64,000 nucleotides of DNA, taken from contig CM057841.1 in the NCBI GenBank assembly GCA_030068075.1, positions 35,319,030-35,383,029 of the forward strand. Reading direction: 5' to 3'. Made by a program: the position numbers and the translations under genes. The notes under the pieces are model-generated. The model was given only the letters and a program-made list of their open reading frames with translations. It was not told where the DNA came from and ran no database searches. The DNA comes from Paguma larvata (lineage: Eukaryota; Chordata; Mammalia; Carnivora; Viverridae). Positions within the stretch are counted from its first letter, which is position 1; each line of letters starts with the position of its first letter. Positions 21,617 to 32,954 of the stretch are shown one piece after another.

Positions 21617-21811
21617 AAAATAGTGAGAGATTTTTGCATACAAAATTAAAAATATATATGACCGTTAAATATTTGGAACTTCTGTTGAATACGAGGTTTT
21701 CAAACAGGGTGGCAAATACCCCCATTAGATGGGACATGCATGCTATAGTTTATTGGAGTCTTCACATATCCCTATTTTCTGTAACTGGCTGACTTTTAAA
21801 ACTTCTGTTCT

Positions 21812-21934
21812 GAGATACCTGGACAAGCTCAGTTGGATGAGAGTCTGACTCTTGATTTTGGCTCAGGTCATGATCCTGCAGTTGTGGGATCAAGCCCTGT
21901 GTCAGGGTCCTCCCTGAATGTGGGCCTGCTTGAG

Positions 21935-21974
<40 letters not shown>

Positions 21975-22014
21975 CCTCCCCTGACCACCCGTGCTCTCTC
22001 TCTCTTAAAAAAAT
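21812..22014 (+). mobile_element. CAN-SINE, older form with (TC)n body
   Basis: Head GATACCTGGACAAGCTCAGT is diverged. The body expanded to a (TC)n run at about 21937-21970. A weak duplication TTCTGTTCT/TTCTATTCT lies at 21803-21811 and 22015-22023. Confidence 0.88.
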
Positions 22015-22339
22015 TCTATTCTTTTCCTTACTTCTATAAGTAATTGAGAAAAAGTAACATCTGGGATAACTCCATAGTTTTCAAATCAGGGAGAGGGGGG
22101 TTCTCAAAAGAAGGGGTTGGAAAATGGCAATGGCGGATGGAGGAAGTTCTGAGAGTCCACTGGTCCCAAACACCTTGTCACCCACTTGGGTAGTGCTTAC
22201 AGTCACTCACCTATTCAGTTATGTGTAGTTGATGACTAAAATGGAGCTGACCACTCAGGACACAATTCCATGTGAAAACTGAACAGAACTTTAAGTCTAG
22301 CAGCAGGAGATAAAGCTGATGACCAGTGACTGTACATTG

Positions 22340-22560
22340 TAAAGAAGGAAGGAGCCCAGAAAGTGGTCATGTCTGGGGAGTCAGCTCTGAGGAGGTGGCT
22401 TTTGTTCTAAGAGCAAGAGTGGAAGCTAACCAGGCAGGAATAGGGCATCGCTTATGGTTGTGCAAATGATGCCCTGAAAATATGGCTTTCCTGAGAGAGC
22501 ACTGGAATACAGAAGAGCAGTTGCAAACACTGGAAAGAACAGTATAGGCTGAGGGAACAA
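22340..22560 (-). mobile_element. L2 fragment, antisense
   Basis: GTCTGGGGAGTCAGCTCTGA, GGAGGTGGCTTTTGTTCTAA and GCTGAGGGAACAAACAGAGG match the reverse of the L2 3' region. Confidence 0.6.
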
Positions 22561-22644
22561 ACAGAGGGCATGTGTTGGGTGTGAGGGGCCTGCAGTGTGT
22601 TAGGCAGGACACCCACCAGCTTCGTCTGCTAGTTGAGGCACTGG

Positions 22645-22790
22645 TTTTTGAGTCTCACTGTAAATGTGGGAATGGAAAAAAGTGCTGATCTCATAGTTTT
22701 GCTGTGAGACTTAATTGTGTTAATGCAGGTGAAGTGCTTAGCAGAGGACCTGACACATTGTAATTGCTCATCAACATGGCTATTATGTCA
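22645..22790 (+). mobile_element. MIR 3' part
   Basis: CTCATAGTTTTGCTGTGAGA, TTAATTGTGTTAATGCAGGT, GAAGTGCTTAGCAGAGGACC and TGACACATTGTAATTGCTCA follow the sense MIR 3' end. Confidence 0.75.
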
Positions 22791-23728
22791 TCTCAAGTTT
22801 TTGCTCTATAATTGCTGTTGTTAATAATAATGTTGAGGTTAATGGTATTTTTATTATTGTTATTAGGAACTCCACTTGGTCCATGGGAAGAGAAAACTTC
22901 CTGTTTCCATAAGCGTGTCTCATGAAGATCCAAATAGCAGAGACATGTATGAAATAATGTGCAATGAAGTGACCCTAAGATGGTGGGGCATCAGGAAAGA
23001 ACAAATAAAAAGAAAAAGCGAAGTAAACAGAATGACAGAAAAATCCACTCTAAAATTCTCTGACAAAATTTTTTCCTGCTCTTAAAATGTGGCAAAATAT
23101 TTCTCCATACCTATGACCTTTGTAATTGATTGAGGAGTTGAACAGATAGAATTCTGGCTCACATGTGTGATTGATGGTTTCTTTCTCATATCCAAAGTAC
23201 AGCTAGAATATGAAGTTCAAATCCTAATTATAATCCTTTTTATAGCACTTATGATTCAGAAAAAACTTATTTCTTTGTGCAAATAGTCCAGCTTGGCAGC
23301 AGTGGAGGAAACAAAGTAAGACCCTCCCACTATAACAGCCCCACAGTCTCATCAAAAATTGTCTGGATCTATCACATTTTACCTCATTAACATCTGATTT
23401 CATGGCTGTCATAGAAGATTGAGAACAAATGTCCTTTTCCCCGTTATCTGCTCTCTGACCCTCACTTACTATCATTTCTTCCCTCCAGGAGACATAGAGG
23501 GAAATGAGCTAAAATGATACAAAGCAAGCCTATACACCTAAAATTTGGTTCAGAAGCTTTTCTTGTTTGCTTTTCCTCTGAAACTGTTGAAAGCTATGGG
23601 CTCGATGTTCAAATGTGAATACTAAGGAGAAATTTCTTTTTCTTTTTTCCCTTTTCAGCATCTGTTCGTTCTTCTACTAATAATAGCTTCTGGAGACTTG
23701 TTCAGGAAGTACACATTGTCTTCTCATG
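22791..23728. other. Unique DNA
   Basis: About 940 bases with no recognised transposon. Frames of 69 and 83 codons (22876-23085 plus strand, 23224-23475 minus strand) show no known motif. Confidence 0.4.
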
Positions 23729-23729
23729 T

Positions 23730-24135
23730 GTTCTCCTCTTAGACTGTTAGGTGACCCACCCCCAGCTCCAGCGGTGGGCGATTGACCAGCCTGTCTAACT
23801 GATTGATCAGGTCTCTAAGCAACTGTTGTTTTTTGCAGGGATGACCATCTACCCCAGTCAACCCAATCAGAGCTAATATTTGGGTGCTTACTGGGGAGAT
23901 TGGAAGGAGATTGTTCCCCTCTGTGCTTGTCTTGTATAGAGGCCACATGGAGAGATCCCATTTGAGCATGAAACACACACAGAGGAAAGCAGAGCCAAGG
24001 CCTGGAAAGGAAAGAAAAATAGAGATGTCTAAAGCCATTGCTACCACGAGCCTTTTTATTGATTTAATAATTTCCCCATTTTGCTTACGCCAATTTGAGT
24101 TGAATCTTCATTAATTTGCAACTCTTGGAGTAATG
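23730..24135 (+). mobile_element. Ancient mammalian interspersed repeat, family unassigned
   Basis: The order AGCAGAGCCAAGGCCTGGAA, AGAGATGTCTAAAGCCATTG, TTTTTATTGATTTAATAATT, GCCAATTTGAGTTGAATCTT, TTGCAACTCTTGGAGTAATG and ACTAATA resembles a dispersed mammalian repeat I have seen before but cannot name reliably. LTR or DNA transposon are both possible. Confidence 0.4.
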
Positions 24136-24849
24136 ACTAATAAATGTGTTCACGGCCATCTGGGTCTCAGGCAAAGCAAACCTTTGACATGGGTCTGTTA
24201 AATCAGAAGGAGGAATACAAAGAAAGGGAGCCATCAAGTCAAGTGGCCTAGAAATATAGAGACACAGAAACACCCAAGTAGATGGACTGTGCTCACTTGG
24301 AGTTGGTTCTGAGCCACTGGGTGTGACACATGGCATGTGTGAATTTAAAGGGATGAAGTAAAAGGTTGCAGATATTGACCATGACACTTTGTGTCTGGAA
24401 AGCCTTGGTATGACAACTGAGAAGTCACACTTGCTGAGGGTGTGTGCAAGATTATCAACTTTGAATTCTGATTCCATCCAGTTGTGTATCTTACTCTTCA
24501 TTTCTTGGATTCTCATCCAAGAAATGGCAGTGGTAATTCGTGGGGGTGCACTTTTAATATTTATTTGTGGCTGGGAAATATAAGCATGTAGATCTGTCTT
24601 TGGCTTGGGGGAGAAGGAGCAGGATGACTGGTAGGAGATGAACTTAGCACTTGACACATTACTATGTCTTAGGAGGGCTGTGATTTCTGGTGGTTTTATG
24701 CACCGTCCTATGAAACTCCCATTCATAATGGTGTTGTAAAGAGTTAACACAGGTGCTAGATACTGCGGAGTTTTGTAGACAATTGTAAGGAGCTTGGAGG
24801 AAGCCACTTCTACATGCTGTCGTATATTTGAAGACAAGACTCGTGACAC
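24085..24849 (-). other. Longest open frame in the window (254 codons), function unknown
   Basis: A 254-codon antisense frame begins at a methionine codon. Its last ~50 bases lie inside the ancient repeat at 23730-24135; most of it is in otherwise unique DNA. I see no signal peptide, membrane segment, zinc-binding pattern or known domain, and amino-acid use is Ser- and Ile-rich in the way of translated non-coding DNA. There is no recognisable promoter, CpG island or splice context. I judge it a chance frame but flag it because it is clearly longer than any non-L1 frame here. Confidence 0.15.
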
Positions 24850-24924
24850 CTCTGCTTCTTTCCTTTTCCAAGCTAAATGATATCAGTTACTCCAAATAAG
24901 TAATTTCCCAAAGTCTTCGAGTGC

Positions 24925-25005
24925 AGGAATTTTTTCAAAGATGCCTTCCCAGATCCTAGCATGGTTCCTAGCCCACATTTGATACTCAACATATTTTCGG
25001 GGTTG
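24925..25005 (+). mobile_element. L2 3' end fragment
   Basis: GAGTGCAGGAATTTTTTCAA, CAGATCCTAGCATGGTTCCT and GATACTCAACATATTTTC follow the terminal L2 order. Confidence 0.5.
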
Positions 25006-25769
25006 CAATTAATTCGCTTATCATATCGTCTTTGTATGTATTGCTCTGATTCTCCTTCTGCAGGATACTGTTTTTAATTTTAAACTTCACTCAATTCTTC
25101 GTCTCTCTCCACTTCTCACAAAGCGAGAGAGAGAGGGAGGGAGAGAGTAAGTTAGTTAGTTCTGTTTTTTTTTCTTTTTTTTTTTTATGAAAAGAGGAAC
25201 TCAGTCATGGTGGCCAGAGCCAATTGATTCCTAATTAAATGAAGCATAGAATTGAGCTGGGATGCATTTGTTCTGATTCAAAAGCCATCTTTCCTTCTTG
25301 CCTGATGATTGTGTCTCTTTCAGTGTCAGCACAATGTGGGCAGGGAGGAACTCTCTCTGCTCTGTTCCACTGCACACAGGGATAAAGGGAGATGTAAGCA
25401 CAAATGCTCTGTGATGAAGCAGGAGCCACTTGTTAGAGCAAGGGGAGAGTCTACAATAATAGGAGACTGCCCAAATGGGAAGGATGGGATCACAGGCCGT
25501 TGTTCTTTTAGTAGTAGAAACTTTTCACTCCCCAAGAAGCAGGAAAGAAGCCAGCAGAGGTGATTAAGCCAGTGATCAGGATGAAGAGCAGTCTGAGATA
25601 CAGTCAATGTGCAGAAACGGCTCAGCAGGCTCGCCGAGCTGGGGCTGATCCTATGGCTCTGTGAACCAGCCCAAACAGTTAATCACCTGGAATCTGCCAA
25701 GAACCAGGGCTGTAATTTATCTGTGGCAGTGGACACTGATCATCAGATATCCTGCTTATACCCACTCAC
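25006..25769. other. Unique DNA with a purine run and T tract
   Basis: 25124-25148 is a GA/GGGA run and 25165-25187 a T-rich tract, perhaps a SINE relic, though no head is left. From 25200 on the DNA is unique, with overlapping frames of 60-93 codons on both strands that carry no known motif. Confidence 0.4.
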
Positions 25770-25890
25770 TCATTCATGCATTCAGCAAATGTGTATGGAG
25801 CTCCATCAACATGCCAAGCCGCCAGCTAGACAGTGAGGATTCATAGGTGATTAAGATAGTCTCCTAATTTGATGGGGGAAAATTGATAAA
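25770..25890 (-). mobile_element. L2 3' end fragment, antisense
   Basis: TTCATGCATTCAGCAAATGT, CATGCCAAGCCGCCAGCTAG and GTGAGGATTCATAGGTGATT match the reversed L2 end. Confidence 0.6.
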
Positions 25891-25949
25891 TGAAGCCAGA
25901 GTTAACTCTCCATAACTTGTAACTGCCATTTTCATGTTATGGGGACCCA

Positions 25950-26095
25950 GGCAAGTACTTATTAGTAATTATTTCATGTAACAACTCTAGGAGGTAAATT
26001 CTATTTTTCTCTCTGCTTTTTAGTGAGAAAGCGATATGATCAATATTACCCAGAAATCGGTGGCAAAGTTTAGGTTTGAAACCATGTGGTTAGGA
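25950..26095 (-). mobile_element. MIR fragment
   Basis: ATTTCATGTAACAACTCTAG, GAGGTAAATTCTATTTTT, TTAGTGAGAAAGCGATATGA, TCAATATTACCCAGAAATCG, GTTTGAAACCATG. Confidence 0.65.
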
Positions 26096-26196
26096 AAAAG
26101 CACAAAGTACTTTAAGCACAAAGGAGTAAGTGCTTGACTCACCTTTTCTGGGAGCATTCAGAAAAATGTTATCAAATATGTACTTTTTGATTTAGG

Positions 26197-26238
26197 CTTT
26201 TTTTAAAAGTTTATTTATTTATTTCGAGAGACAGAGAA

Positions 26239-26290
<52 letters not shown>

Positions 26291-26449
26291 GCGGGGGAGG
26301 GTCAGAGAGAGAAAGAGAGAGAGGAATCTGAGCAGACTCCTTGCTTAGCACAGAGCCTGACAAAGGGCTCGATCCCACAACTGTGAAATCATGACCTGAG
26401 CCGAAATCAAGAGTTGGTCGCTTCATTGACTGAGCCACCCAGGTGCCCC
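26197..26449 (-). mobile_element. CAN-SINE with long (GA)n
   Basis: Antisense; a (GA)n run at about 26240-26286. Head ACTGAGCCACCCAGGTGCCC. A ten-base duplication with one mismatch lies at 26187-26196 and 26450-26459. Confidence 0.95.
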
Positions 26450-26479
26450 TTGATTTTGGTATTTAAATGAAATTAACAG

Positions 26480-26690
26480 GAGTGCCTGGGTGGCTCAGTC
26501 AGTTAAGCGGCCGACTTAAGGTCATGGTCTCATGGTTTGTGAGTTCGAGTCCCGCGTTGGGCTTTGTGCTGACAGCTCAGAGTCTGGAGCCTGCTTAAGA
26601 TTCTGTGTTTCCCTCTGCACCTCCCTTGCTCACGCTCTGTCTCTATGTCTCTCAGAAATAAATAAACGTTAAAAATTTTTTAAAGAATAT
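26480..26690 (+). mobile_element. CAN-SINE with small head-region deletion
   Basis: Head GAGTGCCTGGGTGGCTCAGT. About eight bases (the GGCTCA part of ACTTCGGCTCAGGTCA) are missing after CGACTTA. AATTAACAG is duplicated at 26471-26479 and 26691-26699. It faces away from the neighbouring SINE 30 bases upstream. Confidence 0.94.
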
Positions 26691-26915
26691 AATTAACAGT
26701 TCACCTGACAGGCAAAGACTGACAGGAGGTCATTTCAGCTTTTGTAATATATGAGTGAGAATGGCCATAAGAAATATTTTGGGACTATTTTGTGAATCCC
26801 AGTTAACTAATAGTTTTCTTTTAACAGGCTAGTTTGATCATCTGATTTAGATTTAGTTTTTTGGCTTTGAACAATATAATTTTGGCTTCAGTGTGATGTT
26901 CTCATTTTGTTGAAT

Positions 26916-27398
26916 TTTTATATTGAAATATAATTGATATACAACATTATATTAGTTTCAGGTGTACAACATAATGATATGATATTTGTACATATTGCAA
27001 AATGATCACCGCAATAATTCTAGTTACCATCCATCATCACACAGTTACAATTTTTTCTTGTGATGAGAACTTTTTTTAAAGATTATTTATTTATTTTGAG
27101 AGGGAGAGAGAGAGAGAGACTGGGTGCGAGGGGGAGCAGAGAGAGAGAATCCCAAGCAGGCTCCACACCGTCAGCGTAGAGCCCAGTGTGGGGCTCAAAC
27201 TCACAAATCGTGGAGAACATGATCTGAGCCGAAACCGAGAGTAGGATGCTGAAACAGACCCCCCTCTTGTGATGAGAACTTTTAAGGTCTACTCTCTTAG
27301 CAACTTTCAAACAATGCAATAGAATATTATTAATTATAGTTGCTATACTGTACATTACATCTCTATGACTTAATTATTTATGGACCTCCTTTGCCCAT
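26916..27398 (-). mobile_element. L1MA-type 3' UTR split by a SINE
   Basis: ATATTGAAATATAATTGATA, TAGTTTCAGGTGTACAACAT, TGCAAAATGATCACCGCAAT, then after the SINE CTACTCTCTTAGCAACTTTC and GTACATTACATCTCTATGAC. This is the reverse of the L1MA 3' UTR. No coding part. Confidence 0.8.
27075..27264 (-). mobile_element. CAN-SINE inside the L1MA fragment
   Basis: Antisense; the head end is damaged (GGATGCTGAAACAGACCCCC), losing the GAGCCACCCAGG part. A perfect 19-base duplication TCTTGTGATGAGAACTTTT lies at 27056-27074 and 27265-27283, and removing one copy restores the L1 sequence. Confidence 0.95.
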
Positions 27399-27630
27399 TT
27401 CATCCATTCAGGATGGATTTGTGAAGGGAAATGGGATCAACTCTCAGAATTGGGTATAGGATTTAGAGCAAGAGAAGAAAGCCATAATGGAAGTTCAACA
27501 TATACTGTTTGTTATAAGCAACATTAAGGTATGAGTATCTGGCCTTTGTTATCTATCTGATATAGGACACATGGATGCTTCCATTTGACTTGAAAGGGTT
27601 GGGTTTCAGAAGACAGAAATTAAAAAATTT

Positions 27631-27848
27631 AGGACACCTGGGTGGCTCAGTCGGTTAAGCATCTGACTTCAGCTCAGGTCATGGTCTCACGGTTCGTGAG
27701 TTTGAGCCTCATGTTGGGCTCTGTGTTGCCAGCTCAGAGCCTGGAGCCTGCTTCAGATTCTGTGTGTCTCTCTCTCTCCCACTCCCCCATTCATGCTTCA
27801 TCTCTCTCTCTCTCTCTCTAAAAGAAATAAACATTAAAAACATTTTAA
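27631..27848 (+). mobile_element. CAN-SINE
   Basis: Head GACACCTGGGTGGCTCAGTC and felid-type CCAGCTCAGAGCCTGGAGCC. The CT-rich body runs into a 20-base CT repeat. A-rich DNA on both sides hides the exact duplication. Confidence 0.94.
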
Positions 27849-27849
27849 A

Positions 27850-28076
27850 AAATAAACGTCCTCTTTTTAGGAAGGCTTCTCTGATACCCTTGAAGACTGT
27901 GTGAGGATTGCCCCTCTCTGTGCTCCCATAGCACCTATTGTATTAAGTTTCACATGGTTTTGTACTTGACTCTGTGTGTATGTCTTCTCCACAGGCTTGT
28001 GAGCATCAGCATTTTTGATCATTTCATATGAAGACATTCAGTAAATATGTGGTGAGTGAATGAATGAATGAATGAC
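27850..28076 (+). mobile_element. L2 3' end with (TGAA)n
   Basis: AGGAAGGCTTCTCTGATACC, GCTCCCATAGCACCTATTGT, TTTGTACTTGACTCTGTGTG, ATTCAGTAAATATGTGGTGA, then GAATGAATGAATGAATGA. A clear L2 terminus. Confidence 0.8.
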
Positions 28077-28289
28077 AGATGAGAACTTTATTGAAAGTGT
28101 TATGGAAAATTCTGACCAGTTTTCTAGAATGCACTTTTGGTAGTATGGTTTACATGACCATATGGTTGGTTTGAGTTGTGTCAGGGTACAGCTCTTTCAG
28201 TCATCTCCCCCTATGGCACCTGTTGGGGGAGCAGATTCTTTACTATGATGACAAGTTAAAATGATGAATTTTCCTTTAATATAGAAACA

Positions 28290-28620
28290 TCCCCCATTTA
28301 AATTTTTTTTATTTTGAAAAAATTTCAAAATTATACAAAAGTTTTAAGAAGAATACAAAGAATTCCTGATATCTCTCATCCAGCAGTCCCAATCGTTAAC
28401 ATTTTGTCATGTTTACTTTATAGTTGTATCTATCTGTGCCATGTTTTTCTTCTGTAACATTTGGAAATAATCATGATCTCTTTAACCCTAAGTATTTCGG
28501 TATGTATTTTTTGAAAATAAAGACATTTTCTTACATAAATACAGGATAATGACCAAAATCAGGAAATTAATATTGATAACAATACTATTATATAATCTGT
28601 AGATTGCATTCAAGTCAAAG
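28290..28620 (-). mobile_element. Ancient LINE-like repeat, family uncertain
   Basis: ATTTTGAAAAAATTTCAAAA, TACAAAGAATTCCTGATATC, GTTAACATTTTGTCATG, TTTCTTACATAAATACAGGA, ATCAGGAAATTAATATTGAT and AATACTATTATATAATCTGT are in the order of a common dispersed mammalian repeat, probably an L1M/HAL1 piece read backwards. Confidence 0.45.
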
Positions 28621-29768
28621 TTACTTTATAAGCCAGCGTTCAATATTTAAAAACAAATTGTTTTGTCCTGTATCCTCACACTTATCCAAGTGGGACATCT
28701 TTGAGTCAACTAGGAACTTGCCGGTATATACAATTAAGAGACAAGGAAGGAGAGATCAGGATTTTTTTGTTTTGCTTTTTGTTAGGACACAAGAGCAAGA
28801 TGAGGTCAGAACATTTTCTGGAAATAGGTAAAGACAGATAGTTGGATACAAGGAGAAAGAGGCTGAAAATGGGAGCAAGAGGAGATTTCAGATGCTCATG
28901 TGAAGACAGGCACTCACCCCTATTTTCCTCTGTCCAGCTCCTGAAGTCCCCATTCCCTGGAATATGAGAAAGATGCCACGAGCTGGATTGGGCTCTCTAT
29001 AGGGAATGAGCCAGTGTGCCTTTTTAGCAATTATGGTTTAGGACACATGCACATGCATGCGCACGTGCACTCTACCACCTCTGGCTGACCTTTAAAAGAT
29101 TATTCTCCTAGAAACTAATCAAGGCTTTGTTTTCTCCTGTTACACCAGTTTGCCTTTCCAAATAATTCTTCCTCCCATACTTCTTTATGTTTGACTCCTC
29201 ACACCAATAAATGCCAGCTGAATGTGAATTAACATGTCAGTCCTTCTAAACACACACTGACGCTCTTTTCACAATATGTATATATAAAAAGAAAAACGTC
29301 GAAAACACTTAATGAAGTGAATCTGTTTCTTCTCACCAGTGTTTAGGAATGGCTGAAATTTAGCTATCCAGGGCCACTGTGTCGGGGGCTGCTGGGACCT
29401 GGTTATTCTTCAGTTCTCATTTTCCATCACAGTGATCATGCCATCTGCTTTTGTCACTTGTGCTTATCAGACATGCCACTGCAGACCACACTGGATATGG
29501 GAAGCAGGCAGCACTGTCTGGTTAGACTCAGACTTCCCTGGGAGTTGTACCTACCTGTCTCTCACCATATAAATTGAAGCTTCTTTTCTTGGCATGATTA
29601 GCCCTAAAACTGGAATATGAGAACAACACATTGAGAAATACAGGAAAAGAGAGCCAAATTCGTGTCTTTGTCCAGAGAAGAATCATTTGTCTATGCATTC
29701 TGCAATTATTCACACTTCTCAACTATGCGGTTTTGATCTATTTAGGAACAGAATACACTTAGCTATAA
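28621..29768. other. Unique DNA with a Z-prone tract
   Basis: No transposon recognised. 29043-29070 alternates purine and pyrimidine for 28 bases without a break. A 75-codon frame (28604-28831) and a 64-codon antisense frame (29528-29722) are unassigned. Confidence 0.4.
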
Positions 29769-29776
29769 TCTATATC

Positions 29777-29992
29777 TAATTTTCTTTTTTTTTAATGTTT
29801 ATTTTTGACAGAGCAAGAGAGACAGAGCATGAGTGGGGGAGGGCCAGAGAGAGAGGGAGACACAGAATCTGAAGCAGGCTTCAGGCTCTGAGCTGTCAGC
29901 ACAGAGCGGGACCAATGCAGGGCTCGAACCCACAAACTGGGAGATAATGTCCTGAGCTGAAGTCAGATGCTTACCACCCAGCACCCCTACAG
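29777..29992 (-). mobile_element. CAN-SINE with damaged head
   Basis: Antisense; the head has lost bases (GATGCTTACCACCCAGCACC). TCTATATC is duplicated at 29769-29776 and 29993-30000. Confidence 0.9.
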
Positions 29993-30000
29993 TCTATATC

Positions 30001-31585
30001 GAAATGTAAATCTAGCTTCTCAAAAACTATGAAGATTTGGCAGCCAAAGTAGTAACTGAATTAGAATCAGCATTTTGGTCTTTGATAAAAATGTTCTCTG
30101 GCTCAATAATTACAGCTCCGGTCCAGGGGATAGTATTGCTTGACACTAAGTCAGATAAGTTTTTTAGCCTGAGAAAAATATTTTTTTAGTATGATTTATT
30201 GTCAAGTTAGCTAACATACAAGTTTGAGAAGAATCTTAAAGATGGCCTAATCCCATTTCTTCTTGATTTCATACGAATATGCCTCAGTTTACTCCATTTA
30301 TGCCCCCTCTGTCCCTGAGGGGTTGCCAAATTTCACATAGCTGAGAGAATGTGGCTCTTAAACCTGAACTTGTGGAGGAATTTGCTACTCAGAGGAAGGT
30401 GTCCACTTTATCCTGCATATAGGAATGATTATTTTCAAGGACCTTCAAAAAAATCTGACTACAAATTGTTCTTCTGTGAGTCTGGCGGGGAGTATGGGCA
30501 AGGACAGAAAATGGACATGCATTGGGAAGTGGACCCAGAGCTCTCCTCGTGAGTAGCTCTCTACTCAGTTTGGCTGTGGGATTATTGCCTGAATGACCCA
30601 GATGTGCTGACCTTCCTCTTTGTTCTGGGAGAAAGACCACAAGGGGGTTTTTATTGTAACTCTTCTCTTCTGGTAATAATGAAAATGAAATATTAAGAGC
30701 TCTTCATTACAGGCCTTAGGGAAATACGCAAATATGTTACAACTTTCTAAAATATGTCTGATTAAATATCTCATTTCTCCACTTCCATAATCGGGAGATA
30801 ATAGACCAACTGATTGTGCTAAATGGATTTCAGCAAGCCTCACTGTCTTGTTCCATCAGGAGGGAATACTTATTTCTCCATTGTGTCATCTTTGTCTACA
30901 AAGGATAACTCATTCCTAGTATTCAAAGTAAATTTCCTTCAAGAAAAAAAAAAGAAAAAACCGAGTAATCAAACTCTATTTCTGATTTATATGTGAATAT
31001 TTGCATGCATATGTATGTATGGATATAGAGATGCATTGGCCCATAATGCCGAAAGTGTTTTTTTCTGGTTCAGGAGATTCAGGAATTTTTTTGCATCTTT
31101 CATAATACTTTTCTTTCTTTCATTTGTGTTTTTTTTGGAGGGGTTAAAATTTTATAGTAATCATGTACATTTTTATGAACAGTTTTAAGTAGACATTATA
31201 AAAAATTTAGCACTAATTCCTGAATTACAAATGTAATGTTGTGGTTTGTTTTAAATTCCCAAATGCCTCCTATGCTAAATACTTTGGTAGGACAATTCTG
31301 TTAAATTAGACAAATAAGGATGGAGCATTTACTGTATGTCATATATATATATATACAGGATGTATAAGGATGAACAAGTTATGGGTGCTTAGTGTCCAGG
31401 GGCAAGACTATTACTTTTGGGTACTTGTATGTCTTGCTTCATGTAATAAGAGTAAAGATGTATGTGAGGTTTTGGAGATGGAGAAGTGACCTTTATTTGG
31501 AACAAGAAGGGGTCTTCCAGAATAGCCTGGATAGAATTTTCAAGGATCACTACCCAGAGTTTTGAAGTTTACCATCCAGCTGTAG
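30001..31585. other. Mostly unique DNA
   Basis: Apart from the possible tiny L1 scrap at 30183-30221, no transposon is recognised. A short TA run lies at 31338-31356. Frames of 67-92 codons at 30349-30843 and 87 codons at 31486-31749 lack known motifs. Confidence 0.4.
30183..30221 (-). mobile_element. Possible very short L1 3' end
   Basis: GATTTATTGTCAAGTTAGCT AACATACA resembles the last bases of the carnivore L1 3' UTR read backwards after a short T run. Imperfect repeats CTGAGAAAAAT and TTGAGAAGAAT flank it. Confidence 0.35.
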
Positions 31586-31589
31586 TGAA

Positions 31590-31850
31590 TATGGTCATTC
31601 CTGATGGTAGGAACAGCATATGCAAAGGAAGGAAATTCTCAAAACGTTGCATCACATGTAAGGGCAAATGGATTACTTTCAGAGTGCTGGAGTATAAAGG
31701 AATGGGGTGGCACAAGGATGAAAAGATCAATATAGCTCAGACTATGTAAATCCCTGAAGACCAGTCAAAGAACCTGACCTTTATCTTATAAGAAATGTGG
31801 AACCAATGAAAGGGAGTAAGAAAAAAAGATGACTAGTCACTCCCAAGACC
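31590..31850 (-). mobile_element. L2 fragment, antisense
   Basis: GGTAGGAACAGCATATGCAA, TGTAAATCCCTGAAGACCAG, GAACCTGACCTTTATCTTAT, AAATGTGGAACCAATGAAAG match the reverse of the L2 body. Confidence 0.6.
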
Positions 31851-32595
31851 TTACTTTCACTCCTGTCCAGAGCTTTGCTATTTAGCCACAGGAACACGGG
31901 TGATAGTACCACAGAGGATGTCTGCCAGCATTCATTAAGACCAATGCTTAATCTCAACTGACAACATCAATGTCAAAACCAGAGCTTGGAGCTGGCAGTA
32001 TTTCAGCAGAGGAGTCTTTGGAGCTTCCATGAACTGGTTCAATAAACAATCTTGCTGTGAAACACAGAGCTTGGTATTTAGAAGAGTTTTAGCTGGCACA
32101 TCCACAAAGTCACAGTGTCCTGTCCACTGACTAATTCCACTGTGAAATGTTGAAATACAGCTCTTAGCTCCAGGAAAGCATGTAGGCTTCTATTTGCATG
32201 CAAATTGCTGCCATTCATGTGTGAACTACAGCAGGTAACTGGCTCTGCCAGATGGAATAATTTGGGGTAGGGCCATCCTCTTTGCTAAAGGCCACAGGTA
32301 TCCACACATGCTAGCTCATTCCTCTTTTCCACATCACCCCCTGGGGAATAATCATTTTAATAATGGGCATCAAGGAAAGGAAACTCCATTCCACCCTGTC
32401 ATCATCTAGTAAACAAAATAGTACTAATTAGTGCAATACTAAGCTAATGTAATATGTGATGCAATTAGTAAATTGAGTCATAGATATTGAGAGGAATAAC
32501 AGGGGATACAGTAAATTGATAGATCAGGAAAACTCTCTGGGATTTTGAAAGGGTACAGAATGTATGTATTTTTCAAAGGAAACCCATTATGGTCT
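31851..32595. other. Unique DNA, candidate regulatory region
   Basis: No transposon recognised. Contains a 14-base perfect palindrome of two inverted octamers at 32192-32205 (ATTTGCATGCAAAT), and two TAATTAG-type sites further on, one within the palindrome ACTAATTAGT at 32423-32432. No coding frame. Confidence 0.4.
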
Positions 32596-32599
32596 CAAT

Positions 32600-32790
32600 C
32601 CCTTTAGTAATTAGGGGTTTGTGGCTCTGGAATCAGAAGGCTTGGCTTTTAATCACAGCTCCACCTCTTTCTAACCAAGAGGCTAAGTTGGTGATGAAAG
32701 CTTCCTAAGTGTCAACTTTCTTATCTGTAAAGTGAAGATAATAGTAGATCCTTGAATTTAATCCTCCTATGATCCTATGAGGTAGGTCCG
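32600..32790 (+). mobile_element. MIR
   Basis: TGGCTCTGGAATCAGAAGGC, TTTTAATCACAGCTCCACCT, CAACTTTCTTATCTGTAAAG and GAAGATAATAGTAGATCC lie in sense MIR order, with a short insertion mid-way. Confidence 0.75.
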
Positions 32791-32954
32791 ACTTAAGTGG
32801 TTTAACAAATTGAGTGATAGGTAGTAAAACTTACTAATAATAACTGTAATATACTATAAATAAAGTCGCCATAAAAGCTCATTGAATTTATTTATCCATG
32901 TGGTAGCTAATGGTGCATTGTCAACACTAGTTCACAGATCTGATTTCTCCAATA

